Below are positions 33,257 to 41,327 of a DNA stretch of 58,053 nt, piece after piece. How positions within the stretch are numbered: the first letter of the stretch is position 1; each line of letters begins with the position of its first letter. The stretch comes from Clostridia bacterium. Its GTDB lineage: Bacteria; Bacillota; Clostridia; UMGS1883. Below the pieces are notes generated by a model. That model worked only from the letters and a program-made list of their open reading frames with translations, did not search any database and was not told where the DNA came from. The position numbers and the translations under genes are program-made. Where the stretch lies: NCBI GenBank assembly GCA_017451505.1, contig JAFTOF010000001.1:1-58053 (forward strand), given 5' to 3'.

Positions 33257-33552
33257 CGTTCAGAAAGTGTGAGTGCGGATGCGGAAGAGAGTTTCCTGTT
33301 ACGGCACATAACAGGAAGTATTACAGTGAATCGTGCAGGGTTATGGTATGTGCAGGAAAAAGGCAGATTGTCAAAGAGAAAAGCGTTAAATGGAATGAAT
33401 TGTCTCCCGGGGAAAGGTGGGAGGTGATGTCGCTTGCTCAGGTGGATGCAGAGTGCAAAAAGATGCACATGAGTTACGGAACGCTTCAAGGAATGTATTA
33501 TAACGGGTGTCTACCCGAGGATTTCGGGTTAAAAAGAAAGGATGAAGAATGA
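33253..33552 (+). CDS. Zinc-finger protein sharing a C-terminal module with the gene at 27020
   Basis: 99 aa. N-terminal CECGCGREFPVTAHNRKYYSESC zinc site, then MSLAQVDAECKKMHMSYGTLQ...LPEDFGL, the same 35-residue module as in the triple-ribbon protein. Start overlaps the Rep stop (ATGA). Confidence 0.65.
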   Translation: MTFRKCECGCGREFPVTAHNRKYYSESCRVMVCAGKRQIVKEKSVKWNELSPGERWEVMSLAQVDAECKKMHMSYGTLQGMYYNGCLPEDFGLKRKDEE

Positions 33553-33818
33553 TGAAAAAGCTTTTGCTGAAAAAACTGGAAGAACAAAGAAAAAGGACGG
33601 AGGTATTGCTAAAGGCGAGGAAAGAAATCATAAACGAGCTAAAGGAAGAGATAACCGGACTACGGCAAACTCTTGATATTTTGGCGGCGTTTTTGGATGC
33701 TACAGTGTCGGCAAAGGGCGAGATACGCATATCAAGGAATGAAATAAATCGGCGTGTCAAGCAGGGGTACGACATAAAATTTGATAGCGGAGAGATTGTA
33801 CTTCAAAGAAAAGAATAA
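33549..33818 (+). CDS. Coiled-coil plus HTH-like small protein
   Basis: 89 aa. Long basic/acidic helix (LLLKKLEEQRKRTEVLLKA...LKEEITGLRQTLDIL) followed by a short segment, GEIRISRNEINRRVKQGYDI, that may be DNA binding. Unknown role; last gene before the late region. ATG overlaps the previous stop. Confidence 0.55.
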   Translation: MMKKLLLKKLEEQRKRTEVLLKARKEIINELKEEITGLRQTLDILAAFLDATVSAKGEIRISRNEINRRVKQGYDIKFDSGEIVLQRKE

Positions 33819-33844
33819 CAACAAGGGAACGGCTGATGTAGGTT

Positions 33845-33870
33845 ACGGACAAATAATATCCGTGCCTACA
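33845..33870 (+). repeat. Decayed palindromic repeat
   Basis: CGGACAAATAATATCCGTGCCTACAG resembles the GGGCGGAT/ATCCGCCC family with one arm eroded. Confidence 0.55.
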
Positions 33871-33905
33871 GGCTGTTCTTTTTTTGTGTGAGCGATTGAG
33901 CGGGT

Positions 33906-33937
33906 TATGCGTACGCGGGCGTATGCGTGCGTGTGTG
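33906..33937. other. Alternating purine-pyrimidine tract
   Basis: GCGTACGCGGGCGTATGCG followed by TGCGTGTGTG: nearly unbroken alternating R-Y sequence immediately upstream of the late promoter motif. Such tracts can adopt Z-DNA under negative supercoiling. Confidence 0.5.
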
Positions 33938-33938
33938 C

Positions 33939-33968
33939 TTGACGAGTTAACGGCAACTAAATTATGAT
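33939..33968 (+). promoter_or_regulatory. Late promoter motif, copy 1 (upstream of TerS)
   Basis: TTGACG, 18 bases, TATGAT. The spacer starts with AGTTAACGGCAACT, which holds an AGTT/AACT dyad and is identical in copy 2. It sits 55 bases before the TerS start and probably drives TerS, fibre, lysis and portal genes. Confidence 0.7.
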
Positions 33969-34023
33969 TAAAAAAGAGAAGCGGTACAGAGCAAAGGTTA
34001 TTCCGACGAGGTGGTGGTGACAT

Positions 34024-34542
34024 ATGGCGAAAAATGGCGTTAAGAAATGGCTGAAAAAAGAAGGCCTCCGACAAATAACCCAGTGGGCGAGGGATGACAG
34101 CCTTAATATATCAGATATTGCGGAAAAAATGGAGATAAGCTCTGCGACATTCAGGCGGTGGAGGAATGACTATCCTGAAATTGCACAGGCCTTTGATGAA
34201 GGACGCAGAGTTGTAGATGAAAAGGTTGAAAACTCCTTCATCAAAATGTGCACAGGCTATCATGAAAAGGTTTTAAAAAAGCAAAAGGTGAAGCGTAAGG
34301 AATACGATGACAGGGGAAAAGTAACTGCCGAATATGAGGAATTTGTGGATGTGGAGGAAGAAGAATATATCCCTCCCAGCGTTGCGGCACAGAAGTTTTA
34401 TCTCCTTAACCGTATGCCCGACAGATATATTCCTGAAAATGCGGTGCTTCCGCCCGGAAACGAAGATGAAGAAGAATCAGGTGTTGTTATGCTGCCGGGT
34501 GTGGGCAATGAGGACGTGCAGGAAGCGGAAATTATTGATTAA
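34024..34542 (+). CDS. terS: Terminase small subunit-like HTH protein
   Basis: 172 aa after AGGTGGTGG. N-terminal HTH (ITQWARDDSLNISDIAEKMEISSATFRRWRNDYPEIAQAFDEGR) is typical of TerS proteins that recognise the packaging site. The C-terminal part is acidic (VDVEEEEY, NEDEEESG) with FYLLNRMPDRY. The large subunit is 19 kb away at 53393, an unusual separation, so another DNA-binding role is possible. Confidence 0.65.
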   Translation: MAKNGVKKWLKKEGLRQITQWARDDSLNISDIAEKMEISSATFRRWRNDYPEIAQAFDEGRRVVDEKVENSFIKMCTGYHEKVLKKQKVKRKEYDDRGKVTAEYEEFVDVEEEEYIPPSVAAQKFYLLNRMPDRYIPENAVLPPGNEDEEESGVVMLPGVGNEDVQEAEIID

Positions 34543-34544
34543 AT

Positions 34545-35867
34545 ATGACGAATGGAGCGATGAAAGTGTTATTTAAATTTGCGGTTCGGGGTGACAATAT
34601 AACCCCTGAGAGGGCTTATGATTTTATAGAGGGCAATAAGGGGAGCTATGAGGCTTGGTTTGAATTTTCGGAAGAATGGAAAAACCGTGTGAAAGTGTGC
34701 GTGGTTGAACAGGGTAAAAAGATATACTCTATTCCTATAACTGACGGACAATGCTTTCTTCCCGAAATGGAAAGGGGTACGGCGAGAATAGGCGTAATAG
34801 GAACACTGACGTCCAAGGACGATGAAGCAAGCACAATATCCACAAATATGAAAACTATCGGAGTTTTGGACGGAGCTGCGAACAAGGAAGCCAATTCACA
34901 GCTTAACACTGCAGCACAGGTTTGGGAAAAGTATCTTTCCGACATGGAAAATAACAGGGTTAAAGCTGAGGTGGCAGCGGGGACGGCGGCAGACGCAGCA
35001 AAAAACGCAACTACTGCCGCAGATGAAGCAGGAGAAAGTGCGGAAGAGTCCAGAAATAACGCAGAAATTACTGAAAATAGCAAAGTGGCTGCTATAAAGG
35101 CTGCGGAAGATGCCGAAAACGCTAAAACAAGTGCTGATAGTGCAATGAGAGTGGCGGAAGTGGCTGCATCGGCAGCATTAGAGGCAAAAGAAAAACTCGA
35201 AACCGCGAAACGTAATGCAGAAGAATTTTCGGCGAAGGCCTGGGAATTTTCACGAGAAGCCTTTAGTGCAGCGGCAGAAGCTAAGAACAGTGCCGATAAC
35301 GCTGCGACATCGGAGAGCAATGCGAAAGCTTCAGAAGAGGCAACGGCAGAAAGTGAAGCTAACACTGCAGAGCTGACAAGCCGTGCCGAAACGGCAGCAG
35401 AAAATGCGGAAAAGTCAGAGGTTAATTCTTCGGCTTCTGAAAAAACAGCCTCACAAGCACTTGCGGACCTGCTTGCTATGATAAATAGTGGTGATTTAAT
35501 ACTTGCTACAGAGGGCAAGCTTCCCCTTTCCGCAATCCCTGCAACGGCAACACAGGAAATATATACCGTTACAAGCGAAGATGAGCTTACAAGCCTTGTT
35601 GCTCAACGTGGCGATTTGGCAGAGCTTATCGAGGAAGTTGACGGTGAGCAGACCATCACAAAAACGTGGCAATGCCTTGGCGATGCTTCGGTGCGTGAAA
35701 ACTGGGTTGTATGGGGTACAAGCTATGCAGTACAGGCAGGCAATGCAACTACGGCAAACAATGCCTTAAACGCCAATATGATAAACAATCACCGTATCGT
35801 GGAAATGACAGAGGAAGAATTTCAGGCAGCTGTCAAGGATGAAAACACATATTATCTTGTGTATTGA
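34545..35867 (+). CDS. Fibre/upper baseplate-type protein with long Ala-rich coiled coil
   Basis: 440 aa (ATG 34545; ATG 34560 also possible). Residues about 1-100 resemble BppU-like N-terminal phage attachment domains (VLFKFAVRGDNITPERAYDF). About 120-310 is Ala/Glu-rich heptad sequence (AAGTAADAAKNATTAADEAG...) forming a trimeric shaft. The C-terminus has WQCLGDASVRENW and a short end domain (MTEEEFQAAVKDENTYYLVY). It likely links the tail to the receptor-binding protein encoded next. Confidence 0.7.
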   Translation: MTNGAMKVLFKFAVRGDNITPERAYDFIEGNKGSYEAWFEFSEEWKNRVKVCVVEQGKKIYSIPITDGQCFLPEMERGTARIGVIGTLTSKDDEASTISTNMKTIGVLDGAANKEANSQLNTAAQVWEKYLSDMENNRVKAEVAAGTAADAAKNATTAADEAGESAEESRNNAEITENSKVAAIKAAEDAENAKTSADSAMRVAEVAASAALEAKEKLETAKRNAEEFSAKAWEFSREAFSAAAEAKNSADNAATSESNAKASEEATAESEANTAELTSRAETAAENAEKSEVNSSASEKTASQALADLLAMINSGDLILATEGKLPLSAIPATATQEIYTVTSEDELTSLVAQRGDLAELIEEVDGEQTITKTWQCLGDASVRENWVVWGTSYAVQAGNATTANNALNANMINNHRIVEMTEEEFQAAVKDENTYYLVY

Positions 35868-35876
35868 GGTGGTTAA

Positions 35877-36641
35877 ATGATTTATGTAGGCGAAAACAAA
35901 TCAATACTGTGCAAGGGCGATTTCCGCCCTGCACAGCTTTACAAGGGCGATAAAAAAATAGCAGGGTACACCGTAGAAGAATTTGAAGGCACAGGCAGTG
36001 TAACGCTTGAAAATTGCTATAACGACAAGGTGTATAACGCTTATGTACACGGCAAAAACTTGCTCGATGTTAAAAAAGTTTATCCCGATTATGCGAATGA
36101 CGAAGGCGGGATAACTTATGACAACAGTGATGTTTGGAAAGTTTATGCAGTCAATATGTACGAAGGGTGGAAAGAAAATACTCAATACACCTTTAGTGCA
36201 AACTATGAGATTACGAACGCCGATAACAATAGAATAAATCTAAGCGTGCTTTATACAGACGGCACAAATAAAAATTTTTGGAACAACCTAGGTGGAACGG
36301 TTACGGGTTCTAAAAGTGGTTATGGGCGAATGACTACCGAAGCAGGAAAAACAGTACAAAAAATGATAATTGCGTTTGGTACTGGTCAAAGAACAATAGA
36401 TGTCAAACTTACCAATATGCAACTTGAAGAAGGAAGTGCTGCTACGGAGTATGAAGCTCCATTAACAGATGCGACCATAACGGTAAAATCAATGGAAAAT
36501 ACCGAAAAAACGCAGACAGTATTGTTTGAAAACGGAGAGCTGACAGCAGAGATACATACTTTTAAAGGCGTTACAGTGATTGAAATTGAATCAGATGCAG
36601 AAGCAACAACAAGCGGAAAGTATAAGAAAATGGAGGGATAG
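35877..36641 (+). CDS. Receptor-binding tail protein with carbohydrate-binding-like domain
   Basis: 254 aa, AGGTGG site. The middle part (about 55-195) is a beta-sandwich like phage carbohydrate-binding modules, ending in the typical MQLEEGSAATEYEAP motif. N-terminal YVGENKSILCKGDFRPAQLYKGD is common to phage tip proteins, and the end (VKSMENTEKTQTVLFENGEL) is short. Likely contacts the cell-wall polysaccharide of the host. Confidence 0.68.
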   Translation: MIYVGENKSILCKGDFRPAQLYKGDKKIAGYTVEEFEGTGSVTLENCYNDKVYNAYVHGKNLLDVKKVYPDYANDEGGITYDNSDVWKVYAVNMYEGWKENTQYTFSANYEITNADNNRINLSVLYTDGTNKNFWNNLGGTVTGSKSGYGRMTTEAGKTVQKMIIAFGTGQRTIDVKLTNMQLEEGSAATEYEAPLTDATITVKSMENTEKTQTVLFENGELTAEIHTFKGVTVIEIESDAEATTSGKYKKMEG

Positions 36642-36643
36642 AA

Positions 36644-37087
36644 ATGAGCGGAGTACAAATTAAAAATTCAGTATTAATTGTTTTATCGGTGGTGGGAAGC
36701 TTTATGGCTGAACACCTTGGAGGAGTTGATAAGATGCTTACAGCACTTATTGCCTTTATGGCAGTAGATTACATAACAGGCTTTGCCGTGGCTTTCGTTT
36801 TCCACAAATCCACCAAGACTGCAAACGGCAGTGCAAGCTCTCTTGCAGGGTTTAAAGGTATTGTCAAGAAAATGTGTATATTACTCCTTGTAGGTCTTGC
36901 ACACGAGCTTGATTATATAATGGGAGTTGATTATATAAGAGCTTTGGCAATACTGTTCTTTATTGGCAATGAGGGCTTGAGCGTACTTGAAAATGTCGGC
37001 TTAATGGGTGTACCGTACCCCGAATTTTTGAAGAAAGCACTCGAAGCTATCAAGGACAAAGGAAACAGGGGTGACGGCAATGAGTAA
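36644..37087 (+). CDS. Holin, phage_holin_4/Cph1 family
   Basis: 147 aa. Three to four membrane helices (VLIVLSVVGSFMAEHL, MLTALIAFMAVDYITGFAVAFVF, MCILLLVGLAHELDYI, ALAILFFIGNEGLSVLENV). The D-YITG motif and final charged tail match the family. It forms membrane lesions that release the endolysin, whose gene overlaps its 3' end. Confidence 0.9.
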   Translation: MSGVQIKNSVLIVLSVVGSFMAEHLGGVDKMLTALIAFMAVDYITGFAVAFVFHKSTKTANGSASSLAGFKGIVKKMCILLLVGLAHELDYIMGVDYIRALAILFFIGNEGLSVLENVGLMGVPYPEFLKKALEAIKDKGNRGDGNE

Positions 37088-38552
37088 TTTGCCCGAAAAA
37101 ACCATTATACCCAGTGACAGAATCCCAAGGACGTTCAGTCAGAATGTATACAAGAGCGGAAGGCTTTACACTACGGTTAACAGTTGCGTTACGTGCAGTA
37201 TAGTTAAAGTTATAGAGAGCTTGTATGCTAAAAAGAATGGGCACTATACAGAATTGTCCAAAGGTTATGCTTACGCGAGACATTCGGGGCGAAGTAATGA
37301 AGGTACGGCCATTGAGATTGTGCTTAAAAGCATGACGGAGAAAAAGACGGGTTCCGTGCCATACGAAATGTGTACGGACTACACCGAGAAACCCGAAATC
37401 TGTGAGATTATAGAGAGCAGACACGATATAGCCAAGCTTGATAAAGAGGCAGAAAAGTGGGCGATTGAGAACTGGGAATGTGTTAAAGGGAATAATGCTA
37501 AAGATTTAAAAGCAAATATCATAAGGTACGTCGACACTTATGAAGTTCCTCTTATTGGAACATTAAAACGCAGCGGTAGTGTAGACCATTGTGTTGTTAT
37601 TATCGGATATGATGATAAGTATATATATTACCACGACCATACTCTAAGCGGTGATGAGAAACGTGCGAAGTATGACAGATGGCTTAATTATTTCTATTAC
37701 ATCACTATTCCGGAGGGCGGTGCTAAAGCAGATCCGATTCCAGAAGAACCGACAGAGGAAACAAAACCCACCATAAACAAAGTACAGGAGGAAAATACTA
37801 TGGGATTTAAGCTTATTGATGTAAAGGACTTCAAGAGCTATCTTGATGGACTAAGCATTACAAGAAAGATTAATGTTGTGCAGTTACATCATACATATTC
37901 CCCTGCATACAAAGAGTTCAACGGAAAGAATCATGTTGAACTTCAGCAGGGTATGAAGACCTACCATTTAAAAACAAGAAATTATGCTGATATTGCACAG
38001 ACGTTTACCATATTCCCCGACGGCAAGATTTGCACAGGCAGGGACATAAACAAAGCCCCTGCCGGTATTTACGGAGCAAACAGTAACGGCATCTGCATCG
38101 AGTGTGTGGGCAACTTCGACAAAAATGGAGATACCATGACCGAGGCACAGAAAAATGCTATTGTTGCCGTGTGTCGCATACTGCTTGATAAGTTTGGACT
38201 TGATGCAAAAACGGGTGTGACATACCACGCATGGTGGACAAGCGGTGGCACATTCCTCGGCACATACATAGCGGGGCGGTCATACAAGACGTGTCCCGGT
38301 ACAAACTTCTTTGGCGGTAACACGAGGGAAGTGTATGAGAAAAACTTAATGCCTCTTATAGAAAACTACGGAAAGGAAAAAAAGGTTATGCTTGAAACAG
38401 GTAATGATATTGTGTGGGAGCTTATGAACGGCAAGCACAGAATTGAGATTACAGAGGTCGACAGAGCGATAAAGGCTATTGATGATGCAAAGAAAAACGC
38501 TAACTTTTCTTCTCTGTACTGGATTCTGTATAAGCTTGTGAACAATTTATAA
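37080..38552 (+). CDS. Two-domain endolysin: C39-like peptidase plus amidase
   Basis: 490 aa from ATG 37080 (8-base overlap with the holin). Residues about 20-215 form a papain/C39-like peptidase: candidate nucleophile Cys36 in VNSCVTC and His in VDHCVVIIGYDD. After a Pro/Glu-rich linker (PIPEEPTEETKP), residues about 245-430 form an Amidase_2/PGRP N-acetylmuramoyl-L-alanine amidase (VQLHHTYSP, ICIECVGNF, YHAWWTSGG, KTCPGTNF; zinc ligands His, His, Cys). A short C-terminal helical region may bind wall. An internal start at 37800 would give the amidase alone. Confidence 0.88.
   Translation: MSNLPEKTIIPSDRIPRTFSQNVYKSGRLYTTVNSCVTCSIVKVIESLYAKKNGHYTELSKGYAYARHSGRSNEGTAIEIVLKSMTEKKTGSVPYEMCTDYTEKPEICEIIESRHDIAKLDKEAEKWAIENWECVKGNNAKDLKANIIRYVDTYEVPLIGTLKRSGSVDHCVVIIGYDDKYIYYHDHTLSGDEKRAKYDRWLNYFYYITIPEGGAKADPIPEEPTEETKPTINKVQEENTMGFKLIDVKDFKSYLDGLSITRKINVVQLHHTYSPAYKEFNGKNHVELQQGMKTYHLKTRNYADIAQTFTIFPDGKICTGRDINKAPAGIYGANSNGICIECVGNFDKNGDTMTEAQKNAIVAVCRILLDKFGLDAKTGVTYHAWWTSGGTFLGTYIAGRSYKTCPGTNFFGGNTREVYEKNLMPLIENYGKEKKVMLETGNDIVWELMNGKHRIEITEVDRAIKAIDDAKKNANFSSLYWILYKLVNNL
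37785..37802 (+). promoter_or_regulatory. Internal ribosome binding site and in-frame ATG in the endolysin
   Basis: CAGGAGGA, 7 bases, ATG at 37800, in frame and exactly at the linker-amidase boundary (codon 241). It is the best Shine-Dalgarno in the gene and would yield a 250-aa amidase-only product. Confidence 0.75.
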
Positions 38553-38588
38553 GGAGAGCTTGAACAAAAGTAAACGAGGTGAAGTAAG

Positions 38589-40250
38589 TTGATTAAGAAA
38601 GAGGATATACAGGAAGCATTACAGATAATGCGTAGTTACAAGCAAGGCAAGGCAAATTTTGAAAACAGGATTGTTGAGGATGAACTTTTATGGAAGCGGT
38701 GCCACTGGCAACAGATGAGGGCAAAAAATGAGAAACATCCTGCAAGCGGTTGGCTTTTCAATTCCATTATAAACAAGCATGCTGATGCTATGGACAATTA
38801 TCCTGAAGCGATAATGATGCCCCGAGAAGAAAGTGACAAGGAAAGTGCCGAGCTTTTGTCGCAGGTTGTGCCGGTTATATTAGAGCAGAATAATTTTCGA
38901 AAGACATATTCTGATGCGTGGTGGTACAAACTGAAGCATGGTGTGACGGCTTACGGTGTGTTCTGGAACGGACAGGCAGACGAGGGCAGGGGCAATGTGG
39001 AGGTAAAGAAGCTTGATATGCTGAATCTTTTCTGGGAACCCGGAATAACGGACATTCAAAACAGCAGAAATCTCTTTATCTGTGATTTGGTAGCGGTAGA
39101 TATACTGAAAGAGCAATACCCCAATGCAAAAATATCGGGCGGGGAACGGGCTGAAATAAAAAAATATGTCTATGATGACACCTTTGACACAAGCGACAAG
39201 GCGATTGTAGTTGACTGGTACTACAAAAAGGGTGGAAAGCTCCATTTTTGCAAATTTTGCGAGGATAACATTCTCTTTGCCAGTGAAAACAAAAAAGAAT
39301 ACAGTGACGGTTGGTATGCGGACGGGCTTTACCCCGTGGTATTTGACACGCTTTATCCCGAGGATGGAACGCCGATAGGCTTCGGAATCGTTTCAATATG
39401 CCGTGATGCACAAATGAGCATAGATTTAATTGATGATGCAGCACTTGAAAATCTGAAATGGTCGTCAAAGCCAAGGTATTTTACAAAGAGTGATGCAGGT
39501 GTCAATAATAAAGAATTTATGGATTTAGAGAACTCCCTTGTTGAAGTGGAGGGGAATGTGGACGAGGAGAAGCTTCGTCAGATTAAACCTCCCGAATTTT
39601 CGCCGATTGCTCTTAATTTCCGTGCGGAAAAGATTAATGAGTTAAAAGAGACGAGCGGAAATAGTGATTTTGTACAAGGAAACACTTCTAAGGGTGTGAC
39701 AAGCGGTGCAGCTATCGCTACATTGCAGGAAGCGGGAAATAAGCTTTCGAGGGACACTGTGAATATGAGCTACGATGCATTCAAAAGTGTGATGCATATG
39801 TTGATTGAAAGGCTGAGACAGTTTTACGACATTAAAAGGACGTTCCGCATTACACGGCCACAGGGCGGTTATGAGTTTAAAAGCTTTAACAATGAAAAAA
39901 TGAAACTGCAACCAGCCGGAGAAGCTGCAGGAGTGGAGTTATTCAGAAAGCCAATTTTTGACATTGTAGTCCATGCACAGAAGAAGAATCCGTTTTCCAC
40001 GCTAAGCCAGAACGAAACTGCAGTGAATCTTTTTGACAGGGGATTTTTTAAACCCGAAATGGCACAGGAGGCACTTGCTGCACTCAAGCTGATGAGCTTT
40101 GACGGCAAGGAAGAAGTTGTGAAATATATACAGGACGGAATGACGTTGCAAAATCAATTAATGGAGATGCAAAAGCAAGTGCAGATGCCAACAGATGAAA
40201 ATGCGGTGCTTCGTCAGAACGTACGGCCGATGGTCGCTCCAACGGGATAA
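38589..40250 (+). CDS. Portal protein, podovirus/P22-like
   Basis: 553 aa from a TTG start after GAGGTGAAG. Signatures of portal proteins: W-LFNSIINKHADAMDNYPEA, GVTAYGVFWNG, a central domain (FYPVVFDTLYPEDGTPIGFG), long helices (SRDTVNMSYDAFKSVMHMLIERLRQFYDI), and a helical C-terminus. It forms the dodecameric ring for DNA passage at the capsid vertex. It lies before scaffold and capsid in the standard order. Confidence 0.85.
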   Translation: MIKKEDIQEALQIMRSYKQGKANFENRIVEDELLWKRCHWQQMRAKNEKHPASGWLFNSIINKHADAMDNYPEAIMMPREESDKESAELLSQVVPVILEQNNFRKTYSDAWWYKLKHGVTAYGVFWNGQADEGRGNVEVKKLDMLNLFWEPGITDIQNSRNLFICDLVAVDILKEQYPNAKISGGERAEIKKYVYDDTFDTSDKAIVVDWYYKKGGKLHFCKFCEDNILFASENKKEYSDGWYADGLYPVVFDTLYPEDGTPIGFGIVSICRDAQMSIDLIDDAALENLKWSSKPRYFTKSDAGVNNKEFMDLENSLVEVEGNVDEEKLRQIKPPEFSPIALNFRAEKINELKETSGNSDFVQGNTSKGVTSGAAIATLQEAGNKLSRDTVNMSYDAFKSVMHMLIERLRQFYDIKRTFRITRPQGGYEFKSFNNEKMKLQPAGEAAGVELFRKPIFDIVVHAQKKNPFSTLSQNETAVNLFDRGFFKPEMAQEALAALKLMSFDGKEEVVKYIQDGMTLQNQLMEMQKQVQMPTDENAVLRQNVRPMVAPTG

Positions 40251-40265
40251 TCAAAATAAATTTTC

Positions 40266-40295
40266 TTGACGAGTTAACGGCAACTCAATTACGAT
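40266..40295 (+). promoter_or_regulatory. Late promoter motif, copy 2 (upstream of scaffold)
   Basis: TTGACG, 18 bases, TACGAT with the same AGTTAACGGCAACT spacer core as copy 1. It lies in the only gap between portal and scaffold genes and probably boosts capsid expression. Confidence 0.7.
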
Positions 40296-40328
40296 AAAAT
40301 TAAAGAAAACAGAGAGGAGCCATTTTAT

Positions 40329-41300
40329 ATGACAGGCAATTCTATGGAACTCAATATACAGTTGTTCGCAGAAGGCGGCAGCGGTGAGGGTTCGGGCGTA
40401 AGTGCGGCAGTCGCTCAGCCGCAGACTTCGGGCGATGGCGGTGTATCCGCTACAAGTTCTCCCGCCGCCGGGGAGAAAAAGAACTCGGGATTCGGAGTGC
40501 AGAACGCGGAGGGAGATTCGTCGGCAAAGACGGGCGACCACGCAGGGTTCACCCCTACGGATGACAGTGGGGTGGGTAATGCCGGGAGTTCCGAGGAAGC
40601 TGCTCTTGATTTATTTTTTGAAAAGCATCCGGAGCTTAAAAAAGTAAATGACAAGAGAAACGACATGAAGACACAAAAAGCGATACAGAAAAGATTGTAT
40701 CAGGAAAGCAAATCCCAAAAGCCGATTAATGACATTCTTGATAAGCTGATGGTGCTTCACGGAGCAAAGAATGTGGAAGAGCTTTCAGTAAAGCTGAACA
40801 AGACACTTCCGCAAGAGTTTGCTGTGAACAGAGGTCTTGACGGTGAAGTGGGAGAAGAAATGTTTAATCTGCAATTTGAAAAAATGCAGGAAAACAGAAT
40901 GCGTGAATACTACGAGAAGCAGGCAAAGGTTGAAAGGCAGATGCAGGCATGGCGTAATGAAGCTAAGGAAATAATGGCAATCTATCCTGAGTTTAATCTG
41001 GAGGATGAGCTTCAAAATCCCGATTTTGCACGCCTTATATCAGCAACCGATGAACGTTACCGTATGCCGATGAAGCAGATATATGAGATGCTTCACCATG
41101 ATGACCTTATGAAAGCAGCGGAAAAAAGGGCGGCGGAAGCCTACTCAAAAAGTGTAAACGCAAATAAGCAGAGACCGAATGAAAACGGTACCGGAAACCA
41201 AAATGCGGTATCGGGTGCGTTTAATGTGTCGAAGCTTAGCAAAAAAGACCGTGCCGACCTTGCAAAAAGGGCAGGGCGAGGCGAAATAATTACATTGTAA
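40329..41300 (+). CDS. Scaffold-like protein
   Basis: 323 aa. Low-complexity Gly/Ser/Ala N-terminus, then a helical, charged body (FEKHPELKKVNDKRNDMKTQ, FNLQFEKMQENRMREYYEKQAKVE) and basic C-terminus (KLSKKDRADLAKRAGRGEIITL), the usual design of scaffolds just upstream of the major capsid gene. Residues about 68-77 (GDHAGFTPTD) come from an in-frame intergenic repeat (40531-40559). Confidence 0.75.
   Translation: MTGNSMELNIQLFAEGGSGEGSGVSAAVAQPQTSGDGGVSATSSPAAGEKKNSGFGVQNAEGDSSAKTGDHAGFTPTDDSGVGNAGSSEEAALDLFFEKHPELKKVNDKRNDMKTQKAIQKRLYQESKSQKPINDILDKLMVLHGAKNVEELSVKLNKTLPQEFAVNRGLDGEVGEEMFNLQFEKMQENRMREYYEKQAKVERQMQAWRNEAKEIMAIYPEFNLEDELQNPDFARLISATDERYRMPMKQIYEMLHHDDLMKAAEKRAAEAYSKSVNANKQRPNENGTGNQNAVSGAFNVSKLSKKDRADLAKRAGRGEIITL
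40531..40559 (+). repeat. Intergenic-type palindrome inside the scaffold gene
   Basis: GGGCGACCACGCAGGGTTCA followed by CCCCTACGG. The GGGCGA...TCRCCCC dyad and CCCCTACG end are those of clostridial intergenic repeats; it is read in frame. Confidence 0.6.
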
Positions 41301-41327
41301 GTTTAAAACGAATGGAGTGAAAAATTA

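Noticed and set aside
34646-35518. 290-codon minus-strand frame rich in Ala and Ser
   Set aside because: It is the mirror of the Ala-rich coiled coil of the fibre gene; no start signal, and composition is explained by the codons on the other strand.
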